NCBI RefSeq assembly: GCF_030034735.1
Contig: NZ_CP125370.1
Coordinates: forward strand, 4,449,001 to 4,513,000
Direction of reading: 5' to 3'
DNA: 64,000 bases
Source of the DNA: Paenibacillus sp. RC334
GTDB lineage: Bacteria; Bacillota; Bacilli; Paenibacillales; Paenibacillaceae
Part shown: in pieces, positions 42,347 to 51,912 of the stretch
Position numbering within the stretch: position 1 is the stretch's first letter
Layout of the letters: every line of letters begins with the position of its first letter
Program-made: the position numbers and the translations under genes
The notes under the pieces: model-generated
The model's database searches: none
What the model was told of the DNA's origin: nothing
What the model saw: only the letters and a program-made list of their open reading frames with translations

Positions 42347-44272
42347 TTGCGTATTTTTGATATTCTTCGTATATTGGTTGCAGAACAGATGGTCAACGGA
42401 GAACACTTGGCAAATATATTGAAGGTATCCTCTCGAACCATACGAACGGATTTAAAGGAATTGGGTGCGCTGTTGTCGAAGCATGGAGCAGCAGTCAAAC
42501 CTCTCAAAGGATCGGGCTACAAGTTAGAGATTCGGGACGAACAAGAATTTCATCATCTGCTGAAGCAGTTAAAGGATTATGAAAATAATGTGCCCTATCC
42601 ATTAGCGAATTCTTCTGAAGCGAGAAATCGTTTTTTAATGAAAAAGCTGCTGCTCACCAATGCATATATCAAACTTGATGATTTAGCTGAGATCCTGTAT
42701 GTTAGTCGATCTACTTTACAGAATGACCTCAAAGAACTGCGCAAGTTACTGGCAACCTACGGACTATCCCTGGAGAATAGACCGTATCATGGTATTCGAG
42801 TCAAAGGTAACGAGGCCAAGCTGCGTTATTGCATTTCCGACTATATATTCAGTAGAACAGATGAAATAGGCGAGCAGCAGATGTCCCACCCTCCTCTGAT
42901 CTCTAACGAAGAGATGGAATGGATAAGAGAAGTGATTCTGGATCGCATTGAATTCAATGATATTCAGTTGTCGGACATTGCTTTGAACAATCTGGTCATT
43001 CATATTGCTATTGCATGTAAGCGTATTCGTGAAGAAAGGTATGTTTCGTATTATCCTCAAGAAATGAAAAAAATTGAAGCGCAGAAAGAGTTTATGGTGG
43101 CGACTGAAATCGTATCTGCTTTAGAACAAAAAATGAAGCACTCCTTTCCACTTGTTGAAGTTGCGTACATTGCTGTGCACCTGCTGGGTGTAAGGACAGT
43201 CGTTAGTGCCCATTTGGATGAAATAGAGATTAAAAAGATCATTGATAAAGATATCTACGAACTGACTATTGAAATACTAAACCAAATTGATCAACAGTTG
43301 AAAATGAACATTCACAACGACAAGGAATTGCTGATTGCTTTTTGTCTTCACCTCAAACCGGTCATTAACCGTTATCAATACGGAATGAATTTGCGGAATC
43401 CTATGCTGGATGAAATCAAAGCCAATTACCCGCTTGCCTTTGAAGCAGGTATCATTGCTGCGGAAGTCATCAAGCAGCGACTTCATATACACATCGAGGA
43501 AAATGAAATTGGGTATTTAGCCATTCATATCGGAGTCGCGATGGAAAGAAAGAAAATGGAAGGCGCACCCAAAAAGTGCATGATCGTATGTGCTTCTGGA
43601 CTCGGCAGCGCAAAGTTGCTGTATTATAAGCTTCAATCGGTCTTCGGTTCCAGGTTGGAAATCGTGGGAACCACTGAATTTTATAAGCTTAAACAAATGC
43701 CGTTGGATACACTGGACTTTGTCATTAGCACGATCCCCATTTCAGAACCGCTTTCTGTACCCATGATACATGTGAATACATTTTTAGGCGGTTCTGATAT
43801 CACTAAAATTGAACAAGCAATCTCAGAGGCAAGACTTCCTGCTGTGCAGTATGTACGAAAAAAATTGGTTTTTCTTCAGCAGAAATTTGATAACAAACTC
43901 CAGGTGCTTGAATTTATAGCCGCAAAAATACACGAAGCCGATCTTGTGGAAGGCCCCCTGCTGCAATCTGTGGTAGAGCGTGAAGCTGTTTCCCCAACAT
44001 CATTTGGCAATTTTGTCGCGATCCCGCATCCGATGGAACCTTTCGCTGATTCCACGTTTTGGGCCATCTGTACATTACAAAAAGCTATCGATTGGGATGG
44101 CAAGCCAGTACAGTTTATTTGTATGCTCTGCATACAGCGCACCAAATCAGAAGATTTACAGAGTATGTATCATATTTTGCTTGAAATTTTAAATAATGAA
44201 AAGCTCGTCCAGCAGCTTATCCGCTGCAAAACGTACACGGAATTTGTAGAAGTGCTGCATATAAATAGCTGA
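42347..44272 (+). CDS. licR: LicR-like PRD transcriptional activator
   Basis: 641 residues from a TTG 42347 behind AAGGAGG, 6 bases spacing; the frame is open to 42230 without a signal. Order: two helix-turn-helix regions (LANILKVSSRTIRTDLKEL and EILYVSRSTLQNDLKELRK), two PTS regulation domains (PRDs with conserved His, e.g. VAYIAVHLLGVRT and IGYLAIHIGVAMERK), an EIIB-like domain (CMIVCASGLGSAKLLYYKL) and an EIIA-like domain (FVAIPHPMEP). This is the LicR/ManR/MtlR layout, whose activity is set by phosphorylation. It faces the lic operon. Confidence 0.92.
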   Translation: MRIFDILRILVAEQMVNGEHLANILKVSSRTIRTDLKELGALLSKHGAAVKPLKGSGYKLEIRDEQEFHHLLKQLKDYENNVPYPLANSSEARNRFLMKKLLLTNAYIKLDDLAEILYVSRSTLQNDLKELRKLLATYGLSLENRPYHGIRVKGNEAKLRYCISDYIFSRTDEIGEQQMSHPPLISNEEMEWIREVILDRIEFNDIQLSDIALNNLVIHIAIACKRIREERYVSYYPQEMKKIEAQKEFMVATEIVSALEQKMKHSFPLVEVAYIAVHLLGVRTVVSAHLDEIEIKKIIDKDIYELTIEILNQIDQQLKMNIHNDKELLIAFCLHLKPVINRYQYGMNLRNPMLDEIKANYPLAFEAGIIAAEVIKQRLHIHIEENEIGYLAIHIGVAMERKKMEGAPKKCMIVCASGLGSAKLLYYKLQSVFGSRLEIVGTTEFYKLKQMPLDTLDFVISTIPISEPLSVPMIHVNTFLGGSDITKIEQAISEARLPAVQYVRKKLVFLQQKFDNKLQVLEFIAAKIHEADLVEGPLLQSVVEREAVSPTSFGNFVAIPHPMEPFADSTFWAICTLQKAIDWDGKPVQFICMLCIQRTKSEDLQSMYHILLEILNNEKLVQQLIRCKTYTEFVEVLHINS

Positions 44273-44293
44273 ATATTAGCAATATGTAATTGC

Positions 44294-44339
44294 AAAGGAG
44301 GAACCTGAAGCCTGCAAGGCGGGGGTCTCTCCTTTTTGT
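44294..44339 (+). terminator. licR terminator
   Basis: AAAGGAGGAACC pairs with GGTCTCTCCTTT across a loop, followed by TTTGTGG. Confidence 0.65.
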
Positions 44340-44368
44340 GGTGATGGAGAAGTCATTTAGAAGAGACG

Positions 44369-44394
44369 ATTTTTCCGTTAAGAAGCGGAAAAAT
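44369..44394 (+). promoter_or_regulatory. Candidate LicR activator site
   Basis: ATTTTTCCG-8-CGGAAAAAT is a perfect inverted repeat about 30 bases upstream of the -10 region of the lic operon, fitting an activator position. Confidence 0.6.
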
Positions 44395-44406
44395 TATGCG
44401 TTAAAT

Positions 44407-44420
44407 TGAAAGCGATTCCA
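44407..44420 (+). promoter_or_regulatory. cre site of the lic operon
   Basis: TGAAAGCGATTCCA matches the CcpA consensus fully and lies just before TATAAT at 44424-44429, so CcpA binding would block the promoter. Confidence 0.78.
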
Positions 44421-44465
44421 AATTATAATACTAAAGAAGGCAGCTTTTGAAGGGAGATAAAAAAC

Positions 44466-44834
44466 ATGAATAATGATGAAACTACAGAGCACGACGTGAG
44501 TATGGAGGGCATGGATGATACAGAAATTGTATTCCAAATTATATTATACGCTGGGAATGCACGCAGCTCGGCCATGGAGGCGATTGAGCTTGCAAAGGCG
44601 GGAAAGTTTCAGGAAGCCAAAGAAGAATTAGCCTCAGCTAAAAAAGAACTGGTGTCCTCCCACAAAATTCAAACCAGAATCATCAATAAGGAAGCAGCGG
44701 GTGAAAAAACAGAGATGTCGGTCATGATGGTACATGCTCAAGATCATTTGATGAATGCTATCACCATTCGAGATATGGCCTCAGAGTTTGTAGATCTGTA
44801 TGAACGTATTGATCAATTCGTACCAAAATCGTAG
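44466..44834 (+). CDS. licA: Cellobiose-type PTS EIIA
   Basis: 122 residues of the lactose/cellobiose EIIA family. HAQDHLMNAITIRDMASEF carries the phosphorylated His of the conserved HAQD motif; the N-terminal half EIVFQIILYAGNARSSAMEA is the family core. First gene of licA-licC-uxuA-GH1-licB; licC follows after 18 bases with its own site GAGGGAGGGG. Confidence 0.93.
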   Translation: MNNDETTEHDVSMEGMDDTEIVFQIILYAGNARSSAMEAIELAKAGKFQEAKEELASAKKELVSSHKIQTRIINKEAAGEKTEMSVMMVHAQDHLMNAITIRDMASEFVDLYERIDQFVPKS

Positions 44835-44852
44835 AGGGAGGGGCACTATCCC

Positions 44853-46148
44853 ATGGCTTTCAAAAACAAGCTAGTCGACGGCCTCACATCAGTGGCAAAT
44901 GCAATCAACAATTTTAAATATATTATAGCGATCAAATCAGCCTTTATCACATTAATGCCTGTCATCATTGTCGGTGCCTTTGCTGTACTGATTTCCAATA
45001 TGGTCATGGACCCGGTCAATGGTCTGGCCCATTTTAAACCTTTCTCCTTCCTGGCAGAGTACAAACCGATTTTCTCAGGCATTAACTATGCCAGTTTGAA
45101 TATCCTTACCATCCTGGCTATTTTCATGATTGGTCTGGAGCTAGGAAAAATTAACGGGGAGAAAAACCTCTTCCCAGGACTACTCGCTGTAATCTGCTTT
45201 ATATCTGTGACGCCGACCACGATTGAGTTGATGGTTAACGGGGAAATGCAGAAAGTAACGGATGTCATTGCCCGCCAGTTTACGGATACCAAGAGCTTGT
45301 TTTTAGGTATTTTCATAAGCATTCTATCCGTTGAGCTGTACAGCAAACTGGGCAAGTCCGATAAGCTAAAAATTAAAATGCCTGAAAGTGTTCCCAGCAA
45401 TGTGGCTGTTTCTTTCTCGGCACTCATTCCAACCATCATTACGGTGACTGTCTTCTCGATGCTTGGATTCTTCTTTCATAAATTTACAGGTCTCTACCTG
45501 TATGATGCCGTCTATAATGTGGTGCAAAAACCTCTGGAGACCGTGGTGCAAGGACTGCCGGGTATATTGGTACTGATGCTGGTTGCGCAAATCTTCTGGG
45601 TGATCGGCATTCACGGGAACCAAATGGTAAAACCGATTCGTGAACCCCTGCTGCTTGGAGCGATTACCGTCAACATGACTGCTTATGAGCAAGGACTGCC
45701 GATTCCGAACATTATTACGATGCCTTTCTGGGACGTATACATGAGTATCGGTGGTTCAGGGATTACGCTGGCCCTTTTGATTTGTATTATGATTGCTTCC
45801 AAGCGCGAGGATATGAAGGAAATTACCAAGCTTTCGTTTGGACCTGGCCTGTTTAATATTAACGAGCCTGTCATTTTCGGACTTCCGATTATGTTGAATC
45901 CATTGATGGCTATCCCTTTCATTATTACTCCGCTTATCACAGGAACGATTGGCTACTTTTCGACGTTGCTTGGATTTGCAGGTAAGGCCGTCGTCATGGT
46001 TCCATGGACTACTCCGCCTATTATTAATGCCTACCTGTCTACAGGTGGAAGCATTGGCGCCGTCGTAACCCAGATCATTTGTATTGTGGTAGCGATTATC
46101 ATCTATTTCCCGTTCGTCAAAATTGCCAACAAGCGAACGGCTGAATAA
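44853..46148 (+). CDS. licC: Cellobiose-type PTS EIIC permease
   Basis: 431 residues with about ten membrane helices. IFWVIGIHGNQMVKPI and FNINEPVIFGLPIMLNP are the EIIC signature motifs. Forms the membrane channel for oligo-beta-glucosides with LicA and LicB. The ATG follows GGGAGGGGCAC. Confidence 0.94.
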   Translation: MAFKNKLVDGLTSVANAINNFKYIIAIKSAFITLMPVIIVGAFAVLISNMVMDPVNGLAHFKPFSFLAEYKPIFSGINYASLNILTILAIFMIGLELGKINGEKNLFPGLLAVICFISVTPTTIELMVNGEMQKVTDVIARQFTDTKSLFLGIFISILSVELYSKLGKSDKLKIKMPESVPSNVAVSFSALIPTIITVTVFSMLGFFFHKFTGLYLYDAVYNVVQKPLETVVQGLPGILVLMLVAQIFWVIGIHGNQMVKPIREPLLLGAITVNMTAYEQGLPIPNIITMPFWDVYMSIGGSGITLALLICIMIASKREDMKEITKLSFGPGLFNINEPVIFGLPIMLNPLMAIPFIITPLITGTIGYFSTLLGFAGKAVVMVPWTTPPIINAYLSTGGSIGAVVTQIICIVVAIIIYFPFVKIANKRTAE

Positions 46149-46235
46149 TGCGCTACTATAGAAATATATCATTCAATTGAAAGCGTATTCTTAATGGATT
46201 CAGGTTAACGCTAACTTTAAAGGAAGAAGCTGATC

Positions 46236-47297
46236 ATGGTGAAAATGACTTTTCGGTGGTATGGCGAGCAGGATTCCATTCCACTCTCTTACATCCGGCA
46301 TGTCCCCTATATCAAAGGAATTGTAAGCGCGGTTTATACCGTTCCGCCTGGAGAGGTATGGCCTTGGGACCGTATCACTGCTCTCAAGCAGCAAATCGAG
46401 GAAGCGGGACTTACATTTGAAGTCGTGGAAAGCGTTCCTGTACATGAAGCGATCAAGCTGGGACTCCCCACCAGGGACAACTATATTGCCAATTATAAAG
46501 AAACGCTGAGAAGGCTGGGTGATGCCAGGGTAAAAGTCGTCTGCTACAATTTCATGCCTGCCTTTGACTGGTTTCGTACCGTCATTGACAAGCCTCTTCC
46601 CGACGGATCGTTGACATTGGCTTTCTCGGGGGAAGAACTGAAAAAGATTGAGCCGAACATTGCTGATTTTACGCTTCCGGGTTGGGATTTATCATATCCA
46701 AAGAAAGAACTCCCTGCTTTAATGAAGCAGTATAAAGAACTGGAAGCCGAAGGAATCTGGGAGAATCTAGCTTATTTTCTGGCAGAAGTAATTCCCGTAG
46801 CCGAAGAGGTCGGCGTAAAAATGGCGATCCATCCAGATGATCCGCCATGGCCTGTTCTGGGTCTGCCGCGTATTCTTAGCAAGGAAGCAGATTTTGACCG
46901 TCTGCTGGAGCTTCAGCCCAGCGTGCATAACGGTATTACCTTTTGCAGTGGCTCGCTAGGCAGCTCACCAGACAATGATTTACCCGGAATGCTAGACAAA
47001 TACGCCGCGCAGAAAAGGATTCATTTTGTTCATCTACGTAATGTCAAACGTTATCCTAACGGTGATTTTGAAGAGTCAGCGCATCTGTCCGAATCGGGTA
47101 GCATAGATATGGCGGAGCTGATTCATATCCTGCATCGTCATCAGTTTGAAGGGTATGTAAGACCTGACCACGGGAGAATGATCTGGGGAGAACAAGGAAA
47201 GCCCGGCTATGGACTGTATGACCGTGCATTGGGAGCGGCCTACTTAACGGGCCTTTGGGAATCTATAGTACGAAAAGGAGAAGCATGTAATGGCTAA
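46236..47297 (+). CDS. uxuA: Mannonate dehydratase
   Basis: 353 residues. FRWYGEQDSIPLSYIRHVP at the start and the metal-binding IHPDDPPWPVLGLPRI and FCSGSLGSSPDND motifs identify UxuA, which removes water from D-mannonate to give KDG. Its presence inside a cellobiose-type PTS operon, between EIIC and a GH1 enzyme, is unusual; it could act on mannonate derived from the same plant polymers or on another acid sugar. It overlaps the GH1 gene by 8 bases. Confidence 0.92.
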   Translation: MVKMTFRWYGEQDSIPLSYIRHVPYIKGIVSAVYTVPPGEVWPWDRITALKQQIEEAGLTFEVVESVPVHEAIKLGLPTRDNYIANYKETLRRLGDARVKVVCYNFMPAFDWFRTVIDKPLPDGSLTLAFSGEELKKIEPNIADFTLPGWDLSYPKKELPALMKQYKELEAEGIWENLAYFLAEVIPVAEEVGVKMAIHPDDPPWPVLGLPRILSKEADFDRLLELQPSVHNGITFCSGSLGSSPDNDLPGMLDKYAAQKRIHFVHLRNVKRYPNGDFEESAHLSESGSIDMAELIHILHRHQFEGYVRPDHGRMIWGEQGKPGYGLYDRALGAAYLTGLWESIVRKGEACNG

Positions 47298-48726
47298 ACA
47301 TACGATACAAATTCCGTCGAATTTCATCATGGGTGCTGCGGCTTCCGCCTGGCAGACAGAGGGCTGGAGCGGTAAAAAGGAAGGGCAGGACTCATTTCTC
47401 GACCAATGGTACAAAAATGACCGCTATGTCTGGCACAATGGATATGGACCTGCGGGTGCAACCGACTTCTATAATCGTTACGCTGAGGATATTGCGCTGA
47501 TGAAGCAGATTGGCCTAACCCATTATCGTACTTCTATTAATTGGTCCCGCTTCTTAACGGATTATGAGAATGTTGTCGTGGATGAAACGTATGCGGATTA
47601 TATGAGCCGGGTCATTGACGAGTTGATTGCAAGTGGGGTCGAGCCCATGATTTGTCTGGAGCACTACGAGGTGCCCGCTTTTTTGCTGGACAAATATGAG
47701 GGCTGGTCTTCCAAGCATGTGGTGGAACTGTTTGTGAAATATGCAGAAAAGGTTTTTGAACGATACGGAGATCGGGTAAAACACTGGTTTACATTTAATG
47801 AGCCCATTGTTGTACAGACTCGTGTCTATCTGGATGCCCTTCGCTATCCCTATGAACAAAATACGCGGAAGTGGATGCAATGGAATTATAATAAAACGCT
47901 GGCTACTGCGAAATGCGTACAACTTTTCAAAACCAAAAACTATAATCAGAACGGGGCTAAAATAGGCGTTATTTTGAATCCTGAAGTAACCTATGCCCGA
48001 TCCAGCGCCCCTCATGACCAGTATGCTGCACATGTGTATGATTTATTTTACAATCGAGTATTTCTGGACCCGCTTATTAAAGGCGAATACCCGCAAGAAC
48101 TATTCGACTTAATGAGCAAGCATGATATTGCATTTGAAGCTACAACGGAAGAACTGGCAGTGATTAAGGAACATACCGTTGACTACGTCGGGATCAATCT
48201 CTATTATCCGCACCGGGTCAAAGCGCAGAGTAAAGCGTGGAATGAAAACATTCCCTTCCACCCCTCTTACTACTATGAGCATTTCGATCTTCCGGGTAAA
48301 AGAATGAACAAGTCACGGGGCTGGGAGATTTATCCCAAGATCATTTACGATATGGGAATGCGTATCAAGAATGAATATAACAATATCGAGTGGTTTGTCG
48401 CGGAAAATGGTATGGGTATTGAGAATGAAGTTGTCTTCAAAAATGAGGAGCACATCATTCAGGACGACTATCGCATTGACTTTATAACTGAGCATTTATG
48501 CTACACGTTACAGGCTGTAGAAGCCGGCTCCAACTGTACAGGTTATATGCTGTGGGCCTTTACAGACAACGTTTCTCCCATGAATGCTTTTAAAAATCGC
48601 TATGGACTGGTGGAAATTAACCTGGAGAATGATCGAAGTCGGCATTTGAAGAAGTCCGGCTACTGGTATCAATCTGCCATCAAAGAACGCTCGTTTGTTG
48701 CTGATCTGGATGAAGAGTATAAATAA
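47290..48726 (+). CDS. GH1 6-phospho-beta-glucosidase
   Basis: 478 residues of glycoside hydrolase family 1. FIMGAAASAWQTEG is the N-terminal signature, TFNEP carries the acid/base Glu and VAENGMG the nucleophile Glu. LHxxR-type residues in the C-terminus and its place in a PTS operon point to a 6-phospho-beta-glucosidase that splits the imported phosphorylated disaccharide. It begins 8 bases before the uxuA stop. Confidence 0.93.
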   Translation: MAKHTIQIPSNFIMGAAASAWQTEGWSGKKEGQDSFLDQWYKNDRYVWHNGYGPAGATDFYNRYAEDIALMKQIGLTHYRTSINWSRFLTDYENVVVDETYADYMSRVIDELIASGVEPMICLEHYEVPAFLLDKYEGWSSKHVVELFVKYAEKVFERYGDRVKHWFTFNEPIVVQTRVYLDALRYPYEQNTRKWMQWNYNKTLATAKCVQLFKTKNYNQNGAKIGVILNPEVTYARSSAPHDQYAAHVYDLFYNRVFLDPLIKGEYPQELFDLMSKHDIAFEATTEELAVIKEHTVDYVGINLYYPHRVKAQSKAWNENIPFHPSYYYEHFDLPGKRMNKSRGWEIYPKIIYDMGMRIKNEYNNIEWFVAENGMGIENEVVFKNEEHIIQDDYRIDFITEHLCYTLQAVEAGSNCTGYMLWAFTDNVSPMNAFKNRYGLVEINLENDRSRHLKKSGYWYQSAIKERSFVADLDEEYK

Positions 48727-48756
48727 TTAAAAATCAATTTCTGGAGGCGTTCAAAT

Positions 48757-49080
48757 ATGAAAAAAATTATTCTGGCCTGCTCTGCGGGTATGTCCACATC
48801 CATTCTGGTTTCCAAGATGAAAAAAGAAGCAGCAGCCAGATCCATGGAGCTTAACATCGAAGCCATCCCCGAAAGTACCATTAAGGAAGAGCTGGAAGGC
48901 ATTAAAGATTCTGTGATTGCTATTTTGCTTGGTCCTCAAGTACGGATGCGTAAAAAGCCGGTTGCCGAAATTGCAGCTCCCTATGGCATCCCGGTGGATG
49001 TCATTGATACGATCGCTTATGGTAGAGCAAACGGTGCCGCCGTGCTGGATCAAGCCTTGAAGCTGGCTGGCGAATCATAA
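48757..49080 (+). CDS. licB: Cellobiose-type PTS EIIB
   Basis: 107 residues. The phosphorylated Cys is in LACSAGMSTSILVSKM, the usual P-loop of the lactose/cellobiose EIIB family. Completes the LicABC transporter. EIIB placed last, after the hydrolase, is a rearranged gene order (in Bacillus lic it is first). Confidence 0.93.
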   Translation: MKKIILACSAGMSTSILVSKMKKEAAARSMELNIEAIPESTIKEELEGIKDSVIAILLGPQVRMRKKPVAEIAAPYGIPVDVIDTIAYGRANGAAVLDQALKLAGES

Positions 49081-49108
49081 TGAACATGTAGACATTTTTC
49101 GATGAATA

Positions 49109-49148
49109 GCAAAAGGCAGCAGTCTCCCATCAGGAAGCTGCCGCCTTT
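49109..49148. terminator. Bidirectional terminator licB / chemoreceptor
   Basis: GGCAGC and GCTGCC arms form a hairpin with flanking AAAA and TTT on both sides; the minus strand gives an 8-bp stem followed by TTTTGC. Confidence 0.65.
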
Positions 49149-49177
49149 CCGTATATTGGTATACATATTGATATTGA

Positions 49178-50905
49178 TTATCCCGTCACCTTAAACCGTC
49201 CAATCAACTGGCGTAGCTCGGCGGACATCCCTTTCAGGCTCTCCGCCGATTGGCTGACGCCTTCCATGGAGGTTAGCTGCCCATCCGAGGCTTCTGTAAT
49301 CAGGTGGAAGTGTTCGGCTGCATGCCGTGAAATTCCCTCCATTTGGTCCACGGAAGCTGCGACTTCCTCCGAAACAGAAGTGATCTCCTCCGAGGCAGCC
49401 GATACCTCCTGCAATTGTGTCGTGATCCGTTCCAGACCGGAATGAATATGGCCAAAGGATTGTCCAGCCACATTTACAATGTCCATTCCCACCCTGGCTT
49501 CAAGGGCGCTTCCCTCCATCCGCTTGGACAGCTCGGAAGTCTGTTGCTGAACCGAGGTGATGATGCCTGCGATAACCGCCGAGGACGACTGGGATTGAGT
49601 CGCCAGCTTCCTTACCTGCTCGGCTACCACGGCAAAACCACGCCCATGCTCTCCGGCCCGAGCCGCTTCTATCGCTGCATTCAGCGCGAGGAGATTGGTT
49701 TGTCCGGCAATATCCGTCATCAGGGAAAGTACCTCTCCGATTTCCACGGAATGCTCCTCTAATTGTTTGGTGGCGGTAGCCATCGCCGCTGTAGAGTCTA
49801 CAATGGATTTCATTTGATCCACAGCCCTGACAATGGCTTCATTACCCTGATGAGCATTCTCGGTAGTTTCCTGCGATAAGTCCGCTACAATCGCAGCAGA
49901 TTGTGCAATTCGATGCATGCTGGAGGTCATGTCCTCCATGCCTTTATTCATCTCCATGGCCTGGAATACCTGGGTTTCTGCCCCCACCGCAGCTTCTTTA
50001 ATATGTATGGAAATATCCCGACTGGCTTCTGCTGTAACATGGGCATGATTGTACACATCCCCGGATGAAGACAGGATCTGGTCCGAGCCTTTGCCAATGC
50101 CCTCAATTACCGTTCTTGTATCCGTTACGAGGACCCCAAAAGCCGAAGCCAGACGGCCAATTTCATCCTTACGATTCGTATCAATAACGACCGTAAGATC
50201 GCCTTCACCAACCTTGGCAACATCTTTGGTCAACCTTAATAACGGACGAGTCAAATATTTGGCTAGTGCAAAGACCAACAGAATACATACCACCAGCACA
50301 ATCGCAGCTACGATCAGCATCGTTCTTCTGGATGTTTCCATTAATTTGTATACCTCTGTAGCATCCAGATCTGCCCCGACAACTCCTGTAATGCTGCCGT
50401 CCTTGCCTTTAATCGGAACATAAGCCGAGACGGTGGCTCCGTACTCATCCTTCGTCAGATCGCCTATGGAAGCCTCCCCAGTTTCCAAAGTATGCAGCAT
50501 CCCCGGGTACGCATTGTTTTCGGGAGTGCCCAGCGGCGAATAGTCCTCTTTGGCGGTGGAAGCAGCCACGCCGTCAACGATGTACACATAGCTCGCTTGG
50601 CCTCCGTCTTCCACTTTCCCCAGCGTGTATAAATACTTGAAGCCGTTAGCTTCCTTCAGCTCGTTAAGCTGATCGCGCAGCTCATTAAAATAAGCATTCT
50701 CTCCCCCGGCAACGGGTTTAATGTCTGTGTATTTGTCCACATTAATCATGGCTGCGGCCCTTTCGGCCACCGCTTTGGCCTGCTGGCCCATGGAGTTTTC
50801 CACCAGTTCGCTCGAAGATTGATACAAGGTAAAACCCAGAATGGCTCCACCGATTACAATAAGGCCCGAAAAAAACAACACCATACGTGACAACAGACTG
50901 TTCAA
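49178..50905 (-). CDS. Methyl-accepting chemotaxis receptor with Cache domain
   Basis: 575 residues. Membrane helix near residues 8-28, an extracellular dCache sensor with [13 protein letters not shown] and [19 protein letters not shown], a second helix near 190-210, a HAMP linker ([20 protein letters not shown]) and the signalling hairpin [20 protein letters not shown]. It reports a small ligand to the Che pathway; Cache domains bind amino acids, amines or acids, and the ligand cannot be read here. Lone gene. Confidence 0.93.
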   Translation of the reverse strand: MNSLLSRMVLFFSGLIVIGGAILGFTLYQSSSELVENSMGQQAKAVAERAAAMINVDKYTDIKPVAGGENAYFNELRDQLNELKEANGFKYLYTLGKVEDGGQASYVYIVDGVAASTAKEDYSPLGTPENNAYPGMLHTLETGEASIGDLTKDEYGATVSAYVPIKGKDGSITGVVGADLDATEVYKLMETSRRTMLIVAAIVLVVCILLVFALAKYLTRPLLRLTKDVAKVGEGDLTVVIDTNRKDEIGRLASAFGVLVTDTRTVIEGIGKGSDQILSSSGDVYNHAHVTAEASRDISIHIKEAAVGAETQVFQAMEMNKGMEDMTSSMHRIAQSAAIVADLSQETTENAHQGNEAIVRAVDQMKSIVDSTAAMATATKQLEEHSVEIGEVLSLMTDIAGQTNLLALNAAIEAARAGEHGRGFAVVAEQVRKLATQSQSSSAVIAGIITSVQQQTSELSKRMEGSALEARVGMDIVNVAGQSFGHIHSGLERITTQLQEVSAASEEITSVSEEVAASVDQMEGISRHAAEHFHLITEASDGQLTSMEGVSQSAESLKGMSAELRQLIGRFKVTG

Positions 50906-51005
50906 CCCGCCAACGCTCCTTTGGATAATCCAACTTGTATTTACATCATTTTATATTATACATGTCTTTCTGCCTATCCTTTTTAGTTAAATCGTCCCAT
51001 ATTTC

Positions 51006-51770
51006 CTATTCCACATCAAAATTGAAGTATGTTTTAGCATAAGGCTCCTTCATCAGCGTAAAGTGCCACCATTCCTTGTTGTAAGGTTTGAAGCCACGCT
51101 TCACCATAGCATCCCTAAGGATTTTTCGGTTCGCCTGCTGTGTCTTGCTGATCAGCTTCGTGTTGTAATAGGAAATATCACCGAAAAAATCAAACGGACT
51201 CCCCATATCGACAGTCTTCCCCGTTTTGATGTGCACCAGCGTCAAATCCACGGTGCTCCCCCGCGAATGGCCGGATTTCCTGGCGATGAAGCCCAGCTTG
51301 AACAATTTGCGCTTATCCAGCTTCGGGTAATACTGCTGCTTCATTTTGAGATCACCGTTATCCTGCGACCATCTGACAAAATGATTCACGGCTTTTTGCG
51401 GACGATAGGCATCGTATACTTTCAACAGATATCCTTTGGCTGCCAGATCATCGCTAACCCCTTTTAAAGCCGCTGCACCTGTATGGGTCATGATCGCAAA
51501 AGGCCTCTTATATCCATCAATCCGTCTGCCAACAAAGTTATTTTCACTATAATAGCGGATTTCATATTGCGCCGCAGGAATCACTTCATCCAGATACACG
51601 AATCCCTTGGGCAATTTATTTTTCTTCTCAATGTTCAAATTCTGCGTTGTACTGCTATCCGCAGTTACGTCCGAGGCTCCGGCAGCAACGGTGAAAAAAG
51701 GACCTGCATTTAGCAATAATGCATATGTAATCAGTGCGATGCCGATTTTTCTTAAAGACTTCTTCAACAT
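51006..51770 (-). CDS. VanX-family D-Ala-D-Ala dipeptidase (M15D)
   Basis: 254 residues from ATG 51770 behind AAGGGGAG. A signal peptide (RKIGIALITYALLLNAGPFF) is followed by the M15D peptidase domain: SGHSRGSTVDLTLV (zinc His and Asp of the SxHxxGxAxD motif, with Ser instead of Ala), DMGSPFDFFG and EWWHFTL (catalytic Glu and zinc His). Such secreted relatives cleave D,D-dipeptides in wall turnover. No vanHA genes nearby, so not a resistance operon. Confidence 0.9.
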   Translation of the reverse strand: MLKKSLRKIGIALITYALLLNAGPFFTVAAGASDVTADSSTTQNLNIEKKNKLPKGFVYLDEVIPAAQYEIRYYSENNFVGRRIDGYKRPFAIMTHTGAAALKGVSDDLAAKGYLLKVYDAYRPQKAVNHFVRWSQDNGDLKMKQQYYPKLDKRKLFKLGFIARKSGHSRGSTVDLTLVHIKTGKTVDMGSPFDFFGDISYYNTKLISKTQQANRKILRDAMVKRGFKPYNKEWWHFTLMKEPYAKTYFNFDVE

Positions 51771-51912
51771 AGGCAGACTCCCCTTTGTGAAACTGGTTGG
51801 CTTACTGCTGACCATTGTATCAGGTGAGGACATATTTTCCTATAAGTAGCTGCCAGGCTATCCATAAAAAAGAGGCTGCCCCCAGCCCCTTCCTGAATCG
51901 CACGCTTTCCCG

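Noticed and set aside
51006..51770. Vancomycin resistance determinant
   Set aside because: VanX-like motifs are present, but there is a signal peptide and no vanH, vanA or vanRS nearby; a wall-turnover dipeptidase is more likely.
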